A stretch of DNA of 64,000 nucleotides from Chloranthus sessilifolius. Its lineage: Eukaryota > Streptophyta > Magnoliopsida > Chloranthales > Chloranthaceae. The stretch is taken from NCBI GenBank assembly GCA_021018995.1, contig CM037586.1:150020060-150084059 (forward strand). The letters are read 5' to 3'. A program made the position numbers and the translations under genes. Below, piece after piece: positions 22,641 to 33,904 of the stretch. Within the stretch, counting starts at the first letter, position 1. Every line of letters begins with the position of its first letter. The notes under the pieces were generated by a model. It worked only from the letters and a program-made list of their open reading frames with translations, ran no database searches and was not told where the DNA came from.

Positions 22641-23009
22641 ATATTACTGAACCCCATGCATACGCCCTACTTCTAATACTTGTTTACTTAAAAACTAGAA
22701 AAGTATCAGCTGACAACTTTTGCTTGCATAATATAATATATAAAATTATATATTATATAAATGACAACTGATAACTGACAACACATAAATGACAGAAGAA
22801 GACTAGAGGGAAATTACGTGCAGTATTGCAGTGCACTATCGCGTCAGGGTGATGATGTCGCTTATGATTTTAGTCTGCTCAACGACTCGAGAAGGTTATC
22901 AAACTTTTGAAGCGCTCTTTGTCACTCCAACTTGGTCGAAGGAGATTTTCACAGATGAAAGGGCCTCAGAAAGTGTCAAATTCAAGTTTTGGATAAACTT
23001 GAATTGATA
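22641..23009. other. Unassigned stretch
   Basis: Includes a short inverted repeat (ATAATATATAAAATTATATATTAT, 22729-22756). Part may be the 3' end of the minus-strand LINE that follows. No tail was recognised. Confidence 0.35.
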
Positions 23010-24182
23010 AAATGTGCTTCCTCCTAAGGTTTATAAAATGCAGCTGATGCTATTAGATTCTCGCATTTCGTTCATGCCAAATATGCACACCGCGACACAG
23101 AACGAGATGCTAATAAGAGCAGCCCTCCTTTTATTCCCCCTTGCATTATCCATACATAGAATTACGACATCAGCTCAGGAGCCCCCCATGCTCTTGATAC
23201 CAAGCCTATGCTTCAAGGATAACCAGATCCATCTTGAGAAACCACATTTAAAGAACAGGTGCTCGATATCCTCGGAGTGTCCCCAACATAGTACACATCG
23301 AAATGGCATAATTACTCCTCTTCTACAGATATTATCTGTAGTCTGGAGGCTATGATTTAAAGCAAGCCAAACACATAAAGCATGCTTCGGAATATTAGCA
23401 CTATTCCAAATGAACTTGGGCCCAATCAACTCGAGTGCTACTTCCCCGAATAACCTCCCAAGCAGAATTTAAAGTGAATAAACCATTGCTTGTTGGTTTC
23501 CAGATCATATTATCCTTGTAGGTTCCGTCAGGAACTTGCACGCACTAAGAAGATTCCATGCTTCTTCCATTTGTCTGGTAGAGGGAAATGGAAGCCGCCA
23601 TGCGCCAGTAGAGATAATATCGTGGACCGACGCTTCAGAACTGATCCCGGATTGATCAATCAACCGCCTACTGAACATGGGAATAAGAGATTTCCCATCC
23701 ACCCATGGGTCAAACCAGAAACTAGTATCCAAACTATCTCCCAATATAACCCTAGACTATTCACAAACCATATCTCTCGCCTGCAATATGAATCGCCAGG
23801 CCCAAGATGGATCTGGCGGGAGAGAGAATTTCCAAATACTCTCATTCTTAATATACTTTGTCTGCATAACATGAGACCACAGAGATCCTGTATTTTTTGC
23901 AAGGTTCCAAAATAATTTAGCCATACCAGCCAAGTTGCAATCTCTTATCCTCCTGATACCTAACCACCCTTCCTATTTAGGCCTGCACAGTTTCAACCAT
24001 TTTATAAGATGCAACAACTGCCCAAGCATGGGCCCCTTCCAAAGAAATCGAACAAAAATACCTTCAATTTCCTTGATAGTTCGACTTGATAAAAAAAAGG
24101 CACCGATCCAGTAAACCTGAAAACTGCTTAGAACAGAACCTATAAGTTATAATCTGCCGGCATAGGATAAAAGATGACCCTT
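23010..24182 (-). pseudogene. LINE C-terminal region (zf-RVT), decayed
   Basis: Minus-strand frames contain TSFWFDPWVDGKSL (near 23700) and, further down, FIWNSANIPKHALCVWLAL and FRCVLCWGHSEDIEHLFFKC (near 23270-23420). This is the order and spacing of the zf-RVT zinc-binding region that follows reverse transcriptase in plant L1-like LINEs, with the C..C...H...C arrangement visible. Several frameshifts and stops separate the pieces. It continues from the RT region upstream on the minus strand (24183-25720). No RNase H domain was seen before the end. Confidence 0.8.
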
Positions 24183-25720
24183 CTAGCTTTTAAGCCTAAG
24201 GTGAATTTTATCAAGCAACGACTTGCATAAAGAGTGAGACATTCGAGATGTAAAGAGCGGCAAACCCAAATATTTTATGGGAAAATTTTCTTCCCTAAAC
24301 ACCAATATATTTTTAAGTGAAGTGGGCGAGCGACATGCTTTACCAAATATCACAAGATACTTGGTATCATTTGCCAACAATCCAGAATCATCATGAAATT
24401 CCTTTAGCATATTCTTAATGCTAGAAGCCAAGGATTCCTCATCTGTGCTGAATAAAAGAACATCATCTGCGAAGAGGAAGTGAGAAACAATAGGACTACT
24501 AAGAAGAGATGGGCAATTAATCTGCCCCACCTCTACTTTTTGATCCATCATAGCAGAAAAAGCTTCCATAACAAGGGTAAAAATAATGGGAGACACGGGG
24601 TCACCTTGTCGAATACTGCATTCGCTCCTAAGTACCCATGAGGAGTGCCATTCACATGGATGGAGTAGGACGGTGTGGAAATGCACTCGCTCACCCATCC
24701 AATCCAAGTGCTGTCAAGCTTTAACTACTTAAGGATTTTCAGGATGAAATCCCACCGCACCCTATCATAAGCCTTTTTTAGATCAATTTTAAGACACAGA
24801 GTCTTTGGGCCATGCTTCAAGTGGAATTTCCGAACCATCTCATGAGCTAGAAGAATGTTCTCAGTAATTCTTCTACCCTAAACAAACGCCGATTAGTTAA
24901 GGCTCACCAACCGAGGGAGCACTCCCGCTAGCCTATTAGCCATAATTTTAATGATGATCTTATAAACAAAATCACACAGGGCTGTAGGTCTAACCTTATC
25001 AATATTTTTTGCATTATTTTCCTTAGGAATAAGCTTAATAAACGTAGCATTAAGAGATTTGAGCAATTTACTCCATTTGAAGAAATTGCTCACCGCCTTG
25101 CAGACATCCTTGCCGACAATGTCCCAGAAGCATTTGAAAAATTCAGCGGAGAACCCATATGGACCAGGAGCTTTGCCATTAGGAGAGGTAAAGACCACAT
25201 TCTTGATCTCATACATAGAGATTGGCAAAGAAAGCATAGAAATCTCATCCTCATTGAGAACCTGCTTGAAAAGAATAATTGAAATATTCGCATTGTTTGA
25301 CGACTTGAAGATATCTTTGTAATGATCAATTAAGAAGTTCCCAATAGAATCCGGGTCCGATAGTTGCTTCCCATCCGCATCTTCCAATTCAAAGATACTA
25401 TCACTGGCATACGGCTCTTGCACGAAGCATTGAAAAATGAGTATTCCTATCGGCATCATTAAGCCAATGAACTTTAGCCTTCTGCTTATAGAAACCCTCC
25501 TAAAGATCCAATTCCCGATTCAAAGAGGCCACAACGACCCTCTCTTCAATTGCCAGATTAAAATTCAGCGGGTCACTTTGTATAGAAGTTTGGATATGAG
25601 ACCAGGAGCACCTCGCATCAGCCACCCTAGTATGAATGGACCCAAATTTATCATTGTTCCATCGTCGAATCGTCGCTTCAACATTTCTCAGCTTATGATG
25701 AAGAAAGAACATATCGGTAT
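24183..25720 (-). pseudogene. L1-like LINE reverse transcriptase, decayed
   Basis: Minus-strand frames read, in order: the linker typical between endonuclease and RT (LRNVEATIRRWNNDKFGSI near 25690), then GKAPGPYGFSAEFFKCFWD, FIKLIPKEN and RPTALCDFVYKIIIKIMANR (24900-25200), RQGDPVSPIIFTLVMEAFS (24560-24610) and the catalytic box FLFADDVLLFS (about 24455-24487). FADD is the usual LINE form of YXDD, so the catalytic pair is still present, but frameshifts near 24710-24890 and 25460-25500 make it non-functional. The gene is cut at 25720 by the Athila-like element and resumes at 40531. Confidence 0.9.
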
Positions 25721-27097
25721 CGATCGATTTTAAAATATACCCTTGCAAGTGCACAAGATCTATCGTAGTATGGTAAAATCAAGCGTGTCGTACCCAGAGG
25801 GAAGCGTGAAATTTAATTAATCCTTAAAGAGATTTAAGACACCCAAGGAAGTACCAAGGGAGAGAAAACTGATTTACCACACAAGTCTAAATGCAATAAA
25901 AGAAAATCAATCTAAGCCAGAACAAATTATGATAAAGAAAAATGGCAGTTTATGAAAAAATCAAGGAGTTACCTAACCATCAATTCGTAACTTTTCTACC
26001 ATTTAACTCATAATTTCATCTTAAGTCAAAACACAATCATTTATTAGGAAAACAAATGAATCGAAAAGAACATGACTATTAATCCGACATACCCTATCTA
26101 AAAACTATGACTCAGCCTATCATTGTGGTATGAATCATGTAAAAAGCATAGCGTATATCAAAATATTAAGTCATGATAATGATAAATCAATCATTCTGCA
26201 GCCTAGATCGGCCTACAGGAACAGATCTAAATGAAGTGTCTCTTTTATGGTGGTTGATAACCACAATCATTGGCTGTAAACGAAGACTAGATAATATTCA
26301 ATTAAGCCCACACTTATGACAGAATGATTCAATGACAATACCATGAAATTGTAGAAGCAATAATAGAATAGTTACTTATCTACGATTCACTTCCTCCTTG
26401 AGCAATTGACTTTAGCCGCTCATCCTCGGTGTACAAGCTCGTTATAGATCCGAAGACATCGTCTTAATAATGCTATTTTATTTATCATAAAATTTCTCCT
26501 TATAATGCTTTTATTCCTAGGTACAATCTATGCTTTAAAAGTTGTAAAGAAGAAGAAAAATCAAATCCTACTATAATCTACTAAGAGAAGAAAAAGACCT
26601 AAAAACAAAAGAGAGAACTAACCAAGAACCAAAAAGCTAACCCCCTAATCCTAAGCCGTAGCTTTGTTTATATAGGAGTCGGCAATGACAATTTCTATAA
26701 TCGGCTTAATCGATTGAGAGTCCATTCTCAATCGATTGAGTTTAAATTGACTAAATTCGAATTTGAATTCGAATTTAAAATGGAGGGAAAAAGTTGTCCT
26801 TCTTGTCAATCGATTGAGAATTTGTTCTCAATCGATTGACACAGGTGTAAGATCTTCCTTCTTGTAATGGATGCTAGGCCAATCACTTGTTCTCACGGAT
26901 TTTGATGCTTCTGCTGACTTCTTGGTCCACTGTTCTTGTGTAACCTTTAATTATTTCCTTTTATGCTCTTTGAAGATCTAATGATCAGAAACATCTGCAA
27001 TCATTAAAACTATATAACAGCCATTAGATGCTTTTATTGGATAGCTAAATATAGGAATTAAGGTGTGAAATATAATCACATTTTGGCATCGTTTACA
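25721..27097 (-). repeat. 3' LTR of the Athila-like element
   Basis: About 1377 bp. On the plus strand it starts CGATCGATTTTAAAATATAC and ends GGCATCGTTTACA. It aligns along its full length with 39146-40530 with scattered substitutions and short indels, so insertion was fairly old but more recent than the surrounding LINE. Two palindrome pairs lie at 26706-26739 and 26806-26839. No protein-coding content. Confidence 0.9.
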
Positions 27098-27112
27098 CCC
27101 CCAAACCTACAC
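27098..27112 (-). promoter_or_regulatory. Polypurine tract of the Athila-like element
   Basis: On the minus strand GTAGGTTTGGGGG immediately precedes the 3' LTR start TGTAAACGATGCC. This is the expected position and composition of the plus-strand primer for reverse transcription. Similar GGTTTGGGGG tracts also occur at about 29068 and 29126. Confidence 0.75.
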
Positions 27113-29364
27113 TTTGCTAGTCCTCGAGCAAAGGGAGAATGAAAAATAACTAATAATTTAACAAATCAAATGAATGCCACTTTCGTAGGGAGCATGATTG
27201 CATTTAGCGTATTCAACAAGCCTTTAAACTCCTAGGTGATCCCTAGTGGAGGAGTTGTGTCTCCTGAAGGTTTTTAGTAAACATACCTACAAACTTCATA
27301 AACTAATAAACTCCATAATTGTAATCATGCCCTTAAATAGTCAAATGTCCGTGAATACTTTTAAGATGCTTCTGACCATGCTCATTTTATTAATGCTCAT
27401 TCAATTCAATTCATTATTTTTTCTAATAATTCATGATTCCTGCCCAGAGTGTCATGCTGTTATCACTGCTAAAATCCTTTCATCTGAGAATAAGTTTAAA
27501 TTAGAAACCTTTAGATCCCATGTCTAGACTCAATGCTCACCATAGGTATGCACTCAAAATGAAATTGCTCCAATGAGTGGTCTATATTTTCATCCATATG
27601 TGAGATTGAGTTGTAACACAAAGTAAAAAAATCTCACATGTTATAAGAAGAACGGTGCATCAAAGAATTAAAAGAAATCTCATGAGGAAAGATATTTGTA
27701 TCCTAAACATGCATATACCAAGCATCATAGACATTGTGCTATCACTCTCCACAAGACATTTACCATTCATGATTAGATCATAAAGGTCTTTTTTCAAGGT
27801 TATAACGGGTCTCGGGTAAAGGTTAAGAAAGAAAGGAAAAAATTGGATTCAAATTTCTCTGAGAAATCAGAAAAAGAAACACAATTGATTTTCTGATTTT
27901 TCACACTTTCTTTTTCAAAATTTTCAGAACCTTTTCCTTTTTATCACTTTTCTCCTTCTTTTCTTTTTCTTTTTAACACCACCATTACATATTTCCCTAC
28001 TTCTTGCACCAAGATGTATTTTTTTTTTCTCTCCCCTTTTATATTTTTCTGCCATATACTCCTTACAGTACTATTGCCATAACTCTCTATTTCCTTTCTT
28101 GCTCTCATCCCTAATTTCTCAGAGATTGAAGGATAAGGTTTTCTTTTTCAAACTTGTGTGGGGTATGATTGATATAGCTTAACAAGGAATATTTTGGGGC
28201 AAAATCTTTCAATTAAGGCTCAAAGGGGGTGCAATAAGATAAATCAATATATGGTGGGATATTTTGGGCACAAACGAGTCAACAATGGCCTTTGATCACC
28301 TCCTCTCATGATGGTAATGATGCCTCTTTGCCTTGAATTTTCACACAATGTGTTCCGGTGTAATGGTATAAAACATGCGAAATCGACAAATCAGGATAAA
28401 GTATATGAGATTTCAATAATTAAGCATGAAGTTTAAAAGATACTCTAAAATTTTTCAGCACTCATCAAAAACGAGGAAGAAGTTCCAAAGCTTACTAGGT
28501 TTTAGTCTTTTCTTTTGGATCTTAGAATTTCCAAGTTATAGACTTAATTCTCAGATTTTGGAATTAAAGCATGGTGATAGTGCAAGATTTCTGGTCATAG
28601 ATCATGAACATCATTATTCGACTTTAAAATTTATGAGCATTTGTAAAACAGTCATGGTGTGATGGAAATTTCTTTACAAATTTTTGGTCATTAATAATTC
28701 AAGGGCATGAGACCATAATTCAAAATTCATACGTTTTCTGACCATCAATCAATCGATTGACTTACTTGCCTCAATTGATTGACTGCTGCAAGCCTCCAAA
28801 AGGTTAAGTTTGACAATTCTGTTGTCAATCGATTGATTTTTGTGAATCAATCGATTGACAACCTTTATCCTGCAGAAAATTTCTGGATTGATGGCTATCA
28901 ATCGATCGATTGAGAAAATGGTCTCAATCGATTGACTGCTACTCTTTTAACTCCGAAAATAGCCCTTAAATATATATATATATATATATATATATTTATT
29001 TATTTTTTTTCTCAATGGTTTTTTTTTAATTATTTATTTTAAACATGAATCTAATACAAATACAATGCCCCCAAACCTGAATTTTCCAATGTCCTCATTG
29101 GATTGATTGTTGGAAAGTGTATGACACCCCCAAACCTGTTAAATGCAATCGAGGACCAAGGAGGCTGACCAGGTGAAAGGTATTGTGATTTGAACAATAA
29201 AATTGAAAAGAGAGACATTTAACTAAATTATTTTTATTGAAATTACAATTGACTACATGTAATGAAAAGAGAACAAAAACTTAATTAAAATAACCTAATC
29301 TAAACACTAAAAAGAAATAAATTGGAAAAAATTCAAAATCTAAATCCTAAACTAGTCCTACTCC
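27113..29364 (-). other. Non-coding 3' region of the Athila-like element
   Basis: AT-rich sequence with pyrimidine-rich patches (27895-28060), an (AT)n run (28971-28994) and three palindrome pairs (28749-28782, 28825-28858, 28902-28935). Two extra tracts reading GGTTTGGGGG on the minus strand lie at about 29068-29080 and 29123-29140. Open frames here (for example 27246-27527) have no recognisable motifs and are not called. Confidence 0.6.
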
Positions 29365-29830
29365 TTAGTCATCATTGGAGACCATCCCTTGCTTCGGCTT
29401 CGAGAATGTATAGCACCACTTCTCTCCAGTGATTTTGACCTCACTGAGTGCTGGTATGGGAGCTTGTGGTGGTGATATTGGTGGGGTAGGAGGTGGCGGT
29501 ACAAGTGGTGGTTGCGGATTCAATTCCGCCCATAAGTAGGTCGGAATCAAATTCGTTGATGGATTATTTTCGGCTTCAACGGAGCGAGCCCGGTGTGGAT
29601 GGTTATGTGGGAGCGAAGTCGGGTGTGGAGATTCCAAGTCAAGATCAATGACTTCTCGATTTGATAAATCGAGAAGTTGCTATGGCGGTTCTCAATGCAG
29701 TCTTTTCCTTGCTGGTTCCACCAATTTCTTGACTGCGAAACGGGTGCGGTATTGGATTGAAGACATGGCGCGAAGGTAGAGAAGATGGTTGATCTTCTTG
29801 ACTGAAGGAATAAGTTAAGAGCCTAACCTA
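29365..29830 (-). pseudogene. Proline-rich small ORF remnant in the Athila-like element
   Basis: A minus-strand frame of 90 codons (29637-29365) runs from a basic start to a proline-rich centre (PPLVPPPPTPPISPPQAP) and ends GEKWCYTFSKPKQGMVSNDD. The same frame appears to extend upstream to about 29830 but is broken by stops near 29670-29690. No family was recognised. Its position, between the extra ORF and the 3' LTR, suggests an element-encoded or captured sequence. A chance ORF is also possible. Confidence 0.35.
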
Positions 29831-30556
29831 AGGGGGGTTAATTAGAGGGGGATTTCCTAAAGTACGAGACTCTAAGGACTCCTTAAATCTTGATTTTCGG
29901 AATGAAAGAAGTAATTTTCCGGAAACGTGCATCAGTCAATCGATTGACTGTTAAGTGTCGATCGATTGACCCGTGATGTCAGAAGTGTTACTTGGTGCAT
30001 GACCAAAACTTTTCTTTTTAAGAAAGACTTTTCGATAACATGAAATCAAAGCAAATTCAGAAATTTTCTGTTCTTGACAGAAAGTATTTTCTGTTCACCA
30101 AAGTGTCAATCGATTGAAATTGCTTCCTCAATTGATTGACCCTACCCAATGCATACTGAGCCTAAATCGAAAAATCCTCAAGCATTGAATATTAATTTGA
30201 ATGTCATAGTTGATCGATTGAAAAAGGCTTTTCAATCGATCAACAGTTTTGAATTACTTTTCAAGAATTTGGGAATTAAAGTTCTCAATCGATTGAGATT
30301 TTTATCTCAATCGATTGACTGATGAACTTATGCACCAATCCGAGAATACACAGAAACATAACACACTAGAATACTCCAATTTTCATTCATTCAATCATAT
30401 GATTTGATTACAAAATATGATCCTATCAATAGAACCAGATTAACTAAAAATAAATCCTAACATCTAACCAAACTACAATTCGTCAGACACACAAAAGCAA
30501 AATAAATATGAACACACCAACAAACCAAACTAAAAACAAACACTAACAGAAACAAA

Positions 30557-30756
30557 CTAAACATCATCATCATCATCATCATCTTCAGGATCTCCCTCTC
30601 CATCCATCGCCGCTCTCGCTCTTGCGATGAAATCGTCGGCATGCCCCGAGAACGACTCTCGGGCAATCCGCATGAGAAGAGAACTCTGAAATCGGGACTG
30701 TCGATCCATACCTCCCAACGTTGTACTCAACCCATCCATCTGCGGCTTGAGGCGAG
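30557..30756 (-). pseudogene. Shifted-frame continuation of the extra Athila ORF
   Basis: After the stop at 30757-30759 the neighbouring frame reads on as MDGLSTTLGGMDRQSRFQSS and ends in an acidic tail, EGDPEDDDDDDDV, before a stop at 30557. The aspartates come from a (GAT)n repeat at about 30557-30583. The two frames overlap for about 25 codons, so a single indel near 30780-30850 would explain the split. The acidic tail is visible; its function is unknown. Confidence 0.5.
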
Positions 30757-31722
30757 CTACTGCTGCCTCGGCATTAAAATCGGGGACCTCTTCAGGACGA
30801 GGTCGTCGGATGTCGCCACGTTGGTGTTGTGCAGGGTTTGGTCGGGGAGGAGGAGGTATTTCATCAACATCGACTGGTGGTGGTATAACACGTAGAATGG
30901 CCTTGATGCTTTTGTCCCAAAATTCGTACCATAGTGATAGAATTGCATATCACCAATTTCTTTATCATCAAAGATCGGGCACCCGACTTGGTCCAATAGA
31001 TGCATGACATGGTGCGGGAAGTGCAAAAGGATGGCTTCCCGCTTACATGGTACTGTGGTGATGACGATGTCGCTGTGACATCTATACATTTCCTCAAGCA
31101 TCAGACCCGGCGCGTCGAACCAAGTATTTATGTGTGCCGCATTGAGTGCTAACACCCGATTCTTTGTCCTTTCACTCTTAGTACTATGCGGAAGCAAGTT
31201 GTTGGACATCACTATGTCCCAAAATAGAATATCCATTGGTAGGACCGCATGCTTAGTCGACAATCCCGACCCGTGCCTTCCCCCACACATATTGTTGATC
31301 ATTATTTCTTGACTGAGATCAACAATTGGATTGATATGGTGGTTCATTGGGCGAACCACATAGAAGTTAAATGCCTGTGCAAGATCAATGGTGTGCAGAT
31401 TATACGACCAGTTGTCGATACTCAAGCGAATGAAGGCAAAATCCGTCGGAGATAGTGGTGCCGATACCCACTCTATATTTTTGTAAAACAGCCGTATGAT
31501 ATGTAATGAGACATCAATAAGAGGAGGAGCAATCAGCATTTCCAAGTGCAGGGCCTCGATGAATTTGATTAAACGTGCCGCTTTGGCGATGCGATGATAC
31601 TTTGTGATATGGAAGAAATTTTCAGTTTGACATTGGCGGTTCACGTACTTATCGTTTGGGATGCGCATGGGGTTGTTATCAGGACGAGGTGGTCGGTAGA
31701 TCATTGGTCCAAGCGCCGCCAT
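30757..31722 (-). CDS. Extra ORF downstream of integrase, 321 codons, intact
   Basis: Uninterrupted 321-codon frame from ATG at 31722 to TAG at 30757, in an element whose gag-pol is full of stops. No transmembrane segment, signal peptide or zinc motif is visible, so it does not look like the env-like product known from the equivalent position of Athila elements. The middle part (residues about 150-240) has the look of the 'putative plant transposon protein' domain (PF20167) often associated with Athila elements: a helix-rich stretch with MDILFWDIVMSNNLLPHSTK followed by an ALNAAHINTWFD segment. That assignment is from memory of the family layout and is tentative. The coding frame probably continued to about 30557 before an indel. 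It is flanked on both sides by palindrome-rich non-coding DNA. Whether it is expressed cannot be seen. Confidence 0.55.
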   Translation of the reverse strand: MAALGPMIYRPPRPDNNPMRIPNDKYVNRQCQTENFFHITKYHRIAKAARLIKFIEALHLEMLIAPPLIDVSLHIIRLFYKNIEWVSAPLSPTDFAFIRLSIDNWSYNLHTIDLAQAFNFYVVRPMNHHINPIVDLSQEIMINNMCGGRHGSGLSTKHAVLPMDILFWDIVMSNNLLPHSTKSERTKNRVLALNAAHINTWFDAPGLMLEEMYRCHSDIVITTVPCKREAILLHFPHHVMHLLDQVGCPIFDDKEIGDMQFYHYGTNFGTKASRPFYVLYHHQSMLMKYLLLPDQTLHNTNVATSDDLVLKRSPILMPRQQ

Positions 31723-32459
31723 TTCGATTGTACAAGGAGAATGAAGGGATTATATGAAAAGCTTAGGTTGGAGGGAGATTGTGCAGAAGGGGACTACGGG
31801 TGTTCCCATTATATAATCTTCTTGTCAATTTGATTGAGTCATGGACTTCAATTGATTGAGACCGATTGACCTCCACCACGTTGTGTGATCTTTAATGAGT
31901 ATTTGGAACGTGGATGCGACATAGTGCAACCATTCATGCACCCTTAATGTCGATCGATTGACACAGGCCTTTTCATGAAAAGTTGCGATGTTTAAGTGCC
32001 TTGGGAACTGGCAGAGTTAAGTGGCATTTAGGTCAATCGATTGAGAGGTTAGTCTCAATTGATTGACATTGAAGTGCTCCTTGACTTAGCTACCATCAAA
32101 AAGACGTGTCGATTGATGCTCCGATTTTTGAAAACTTTCCATTAACTCGAGGTACTGTCAATCGATTGAGATATGAGTTTCAATCGATTAACATCATAGA
32201 TGTGTCGATTGGTCTAGCACACACATGATGAGGTGAGATGATGATGATTTGAGACATCAATCGATTGATAGTGAAATTATCAATCGATTGAGCATTGTAC
32301 AAGGTCAATCGATTGACTTTTCTCAAGTCAATCGATTGAGAAAAACTCTCTATTTCTATCACAACAATTAAAACACACTGGGTTGCCTCCCAGGAAGCGC
32401 TGAGTTTATATATCGACAACTCGACCGCTTCTTTTTCACATTGGTGGCTCAACGAGATC
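31723..32459 (-). other. Non-coding spacer between integrase and the extra ORF
   Basis: Contains five palindrome pairs (31825-31859, 32033-32066, 32158-32191, 32257-32291, 32305-32339) in about 515 bp, the densest part of the element. The minus strand around 32385-32405 reads GCGCTTCCTGGGAGGCAACC, similar to sequence often found just after pol in Athila elements. It may hold the promoter, leader or splice acceptor for the extra ORF, but nothing specific was recognised. Confidence 0.5.
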
Positions 32460-33679
32460 TGTTACTTTGACCATCATTTAGGGCTTCGGCTCAAACATTG
32501 GTTTAAGACGCTGACCATTTACTTTTAGGATTCGATCATCCTTCAAGTCTTTAATCTCCACGGCACCATATTCGGATGAGGAAATGACCTGAAAAGGTCC
32601 CTCCCATCTTGATCGCAACTTTCTCGGATGAAGTTTTAGCTTTGAATTGAACAGCCAAACTCTTTACCCTGGATGAAATTCCTTTCTGGATATTAACTTA
32701 TCGTGAAGCCTTTTGCATCTTTCTTTGTAAAGTCTAGCATTCTCATATATTTCATAACGTAACTCATCGAGTTCGTTTAGTTCCAGACGACGGTTCGATC
32801 CAGCAGATTGCATGTCAAAATTAAAACGTTTGATTGCCCAAAAGGCTTTGTGTTCAATTTCAACTGGGAGGTGGCAAGCCTTCCCAAACACAAGCCGAAA
32901 TGGAGACATCCCGATTGGTGCCTTGAATGTTGTCCTGTATGCCCAAAGAGCATTCGATAGACGAAGAGACCAATCCTTTATGTCTGTTCTGATAGTCTTT
33001 TCCAAAATTCGCTTGATTTCACGATTCGACACCTCAACTTGACCACTAGTTTGCGGATGATAAAGTGCTGTCACTTTGTGAGTAACCCCATATCTCTTCA
33101 TTAATGTTACAAACTGGCGATTGCAAAAGTGTGAACCACCATCACTGATGATAGCTCGGAGAATCCCGAATCGGTTGAACACATTCTCCTTAGTAACTTT
33201 ACTACCACTTTGTGGTCATTCGATCGAGTGGCTACTGCTTCCACCCATTTTGAGACATAGTCTACAACCACCAAAATATAGATGAACCCAAATGACGGGG
33301 GAAATGGTCCCATGAAATCAATTCCCCACACATCAAAAATTTCGACAACCAAAATTGGGTTTAATGGCATCATGTGTCGTCTAGAGATATTCCCTAACTT
33401 TTGGCAATTTACACACCTCTTGCAATAATTCATTGCATCACAGAAGATAGTGGGCCAGTAGAATCTAATTTATAAAATTTTTGATACCGTTTTTCATTCC
33501 CCAAAGTGACCTCCACAAGCCCCATTATGACAAAAATTCATCACGCTTAATTGTTCTTCTTCGGGCACACATCGTCGGATCACCTGATCAGAGCAAAATT
33601 TAAACAAGTCTGGTTCATCCCAAAAGTAGTGCTTCACTTGGGAGAAAAATAAATTTTTATCATTTTTGCCCCACTGCAA
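32460..33679 (-). pseudogene. Integrase region of the Athila-like element
   Basis: Minus-strand frames contain, in order: an H..H...C..C zinc-binding part (HNGACGGHFGE, then [13 protein letters not shown]), the catalytic core with [10 protein letters not shown] (first Asp), an [10 protein letters not shown] block (second Asp), and [20 protein letters not shown] (catalytic Glu region), then the C-terminal region with LRSRWEGPF and [10 protein letters not shown]. There is a frameshift near 33107-33182 between the first and second catalytic Asp, and a stop near 32664. The RT-RNase H frame lies upstream. Retroviral-type integrase joins the cDNA to chromosomal DNA. Confidence 0.9.
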
Positions 33680-33904
33680 TGGTATTCAGCCCGTAACCAA
33701 GTAGCTGATAATGTTAGCATACTAAGGAGTTCCATTTCGAGTCGTATGGATAACCATCAACTGCTCATCGGGAAAAGTGTCCCGAATAGATTCTGTAGAA
33801 GATATTGCCTCAGGAAGTATAGGAGACAGGTGGTCTGCAACTACGTTTTCAACTCCCTTTTTATCTCGTATTTCAAAATTGAGTTCTTACAGTAGCAGGA
33901 TCCA

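Noticed and set aside
22380-22657. Minus-strand frame of 98 codons at 22361-22657.
   Set aside because: It is the shadow of the plus-strand LINE endonuclease fragment plus the GATACG repeat.
30457-30666. A membrane protein with MMMMMMM and a hydrophobic segment.
   Set aside because: It is an alternative frame through the (GAT)n microsatellite at the end of the extra Athila ORF and adjacent AT-rich DNA.
26706-32339. CRISPR-like array, because short repeats alternate with unique spacers.
   Set aside because: The repeats are 12-bp palindromes with 10-bp spacers in isolated pairs, in a plant retrotransposon, with no cas genes. The geometry is far too short for CRISPR.
31723-32459. An env-like coding region directly after integrase.
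   Set aside because: All frames are closed here. The first open frame downstream is the 321-codon ORF, which lacks membrane segments.
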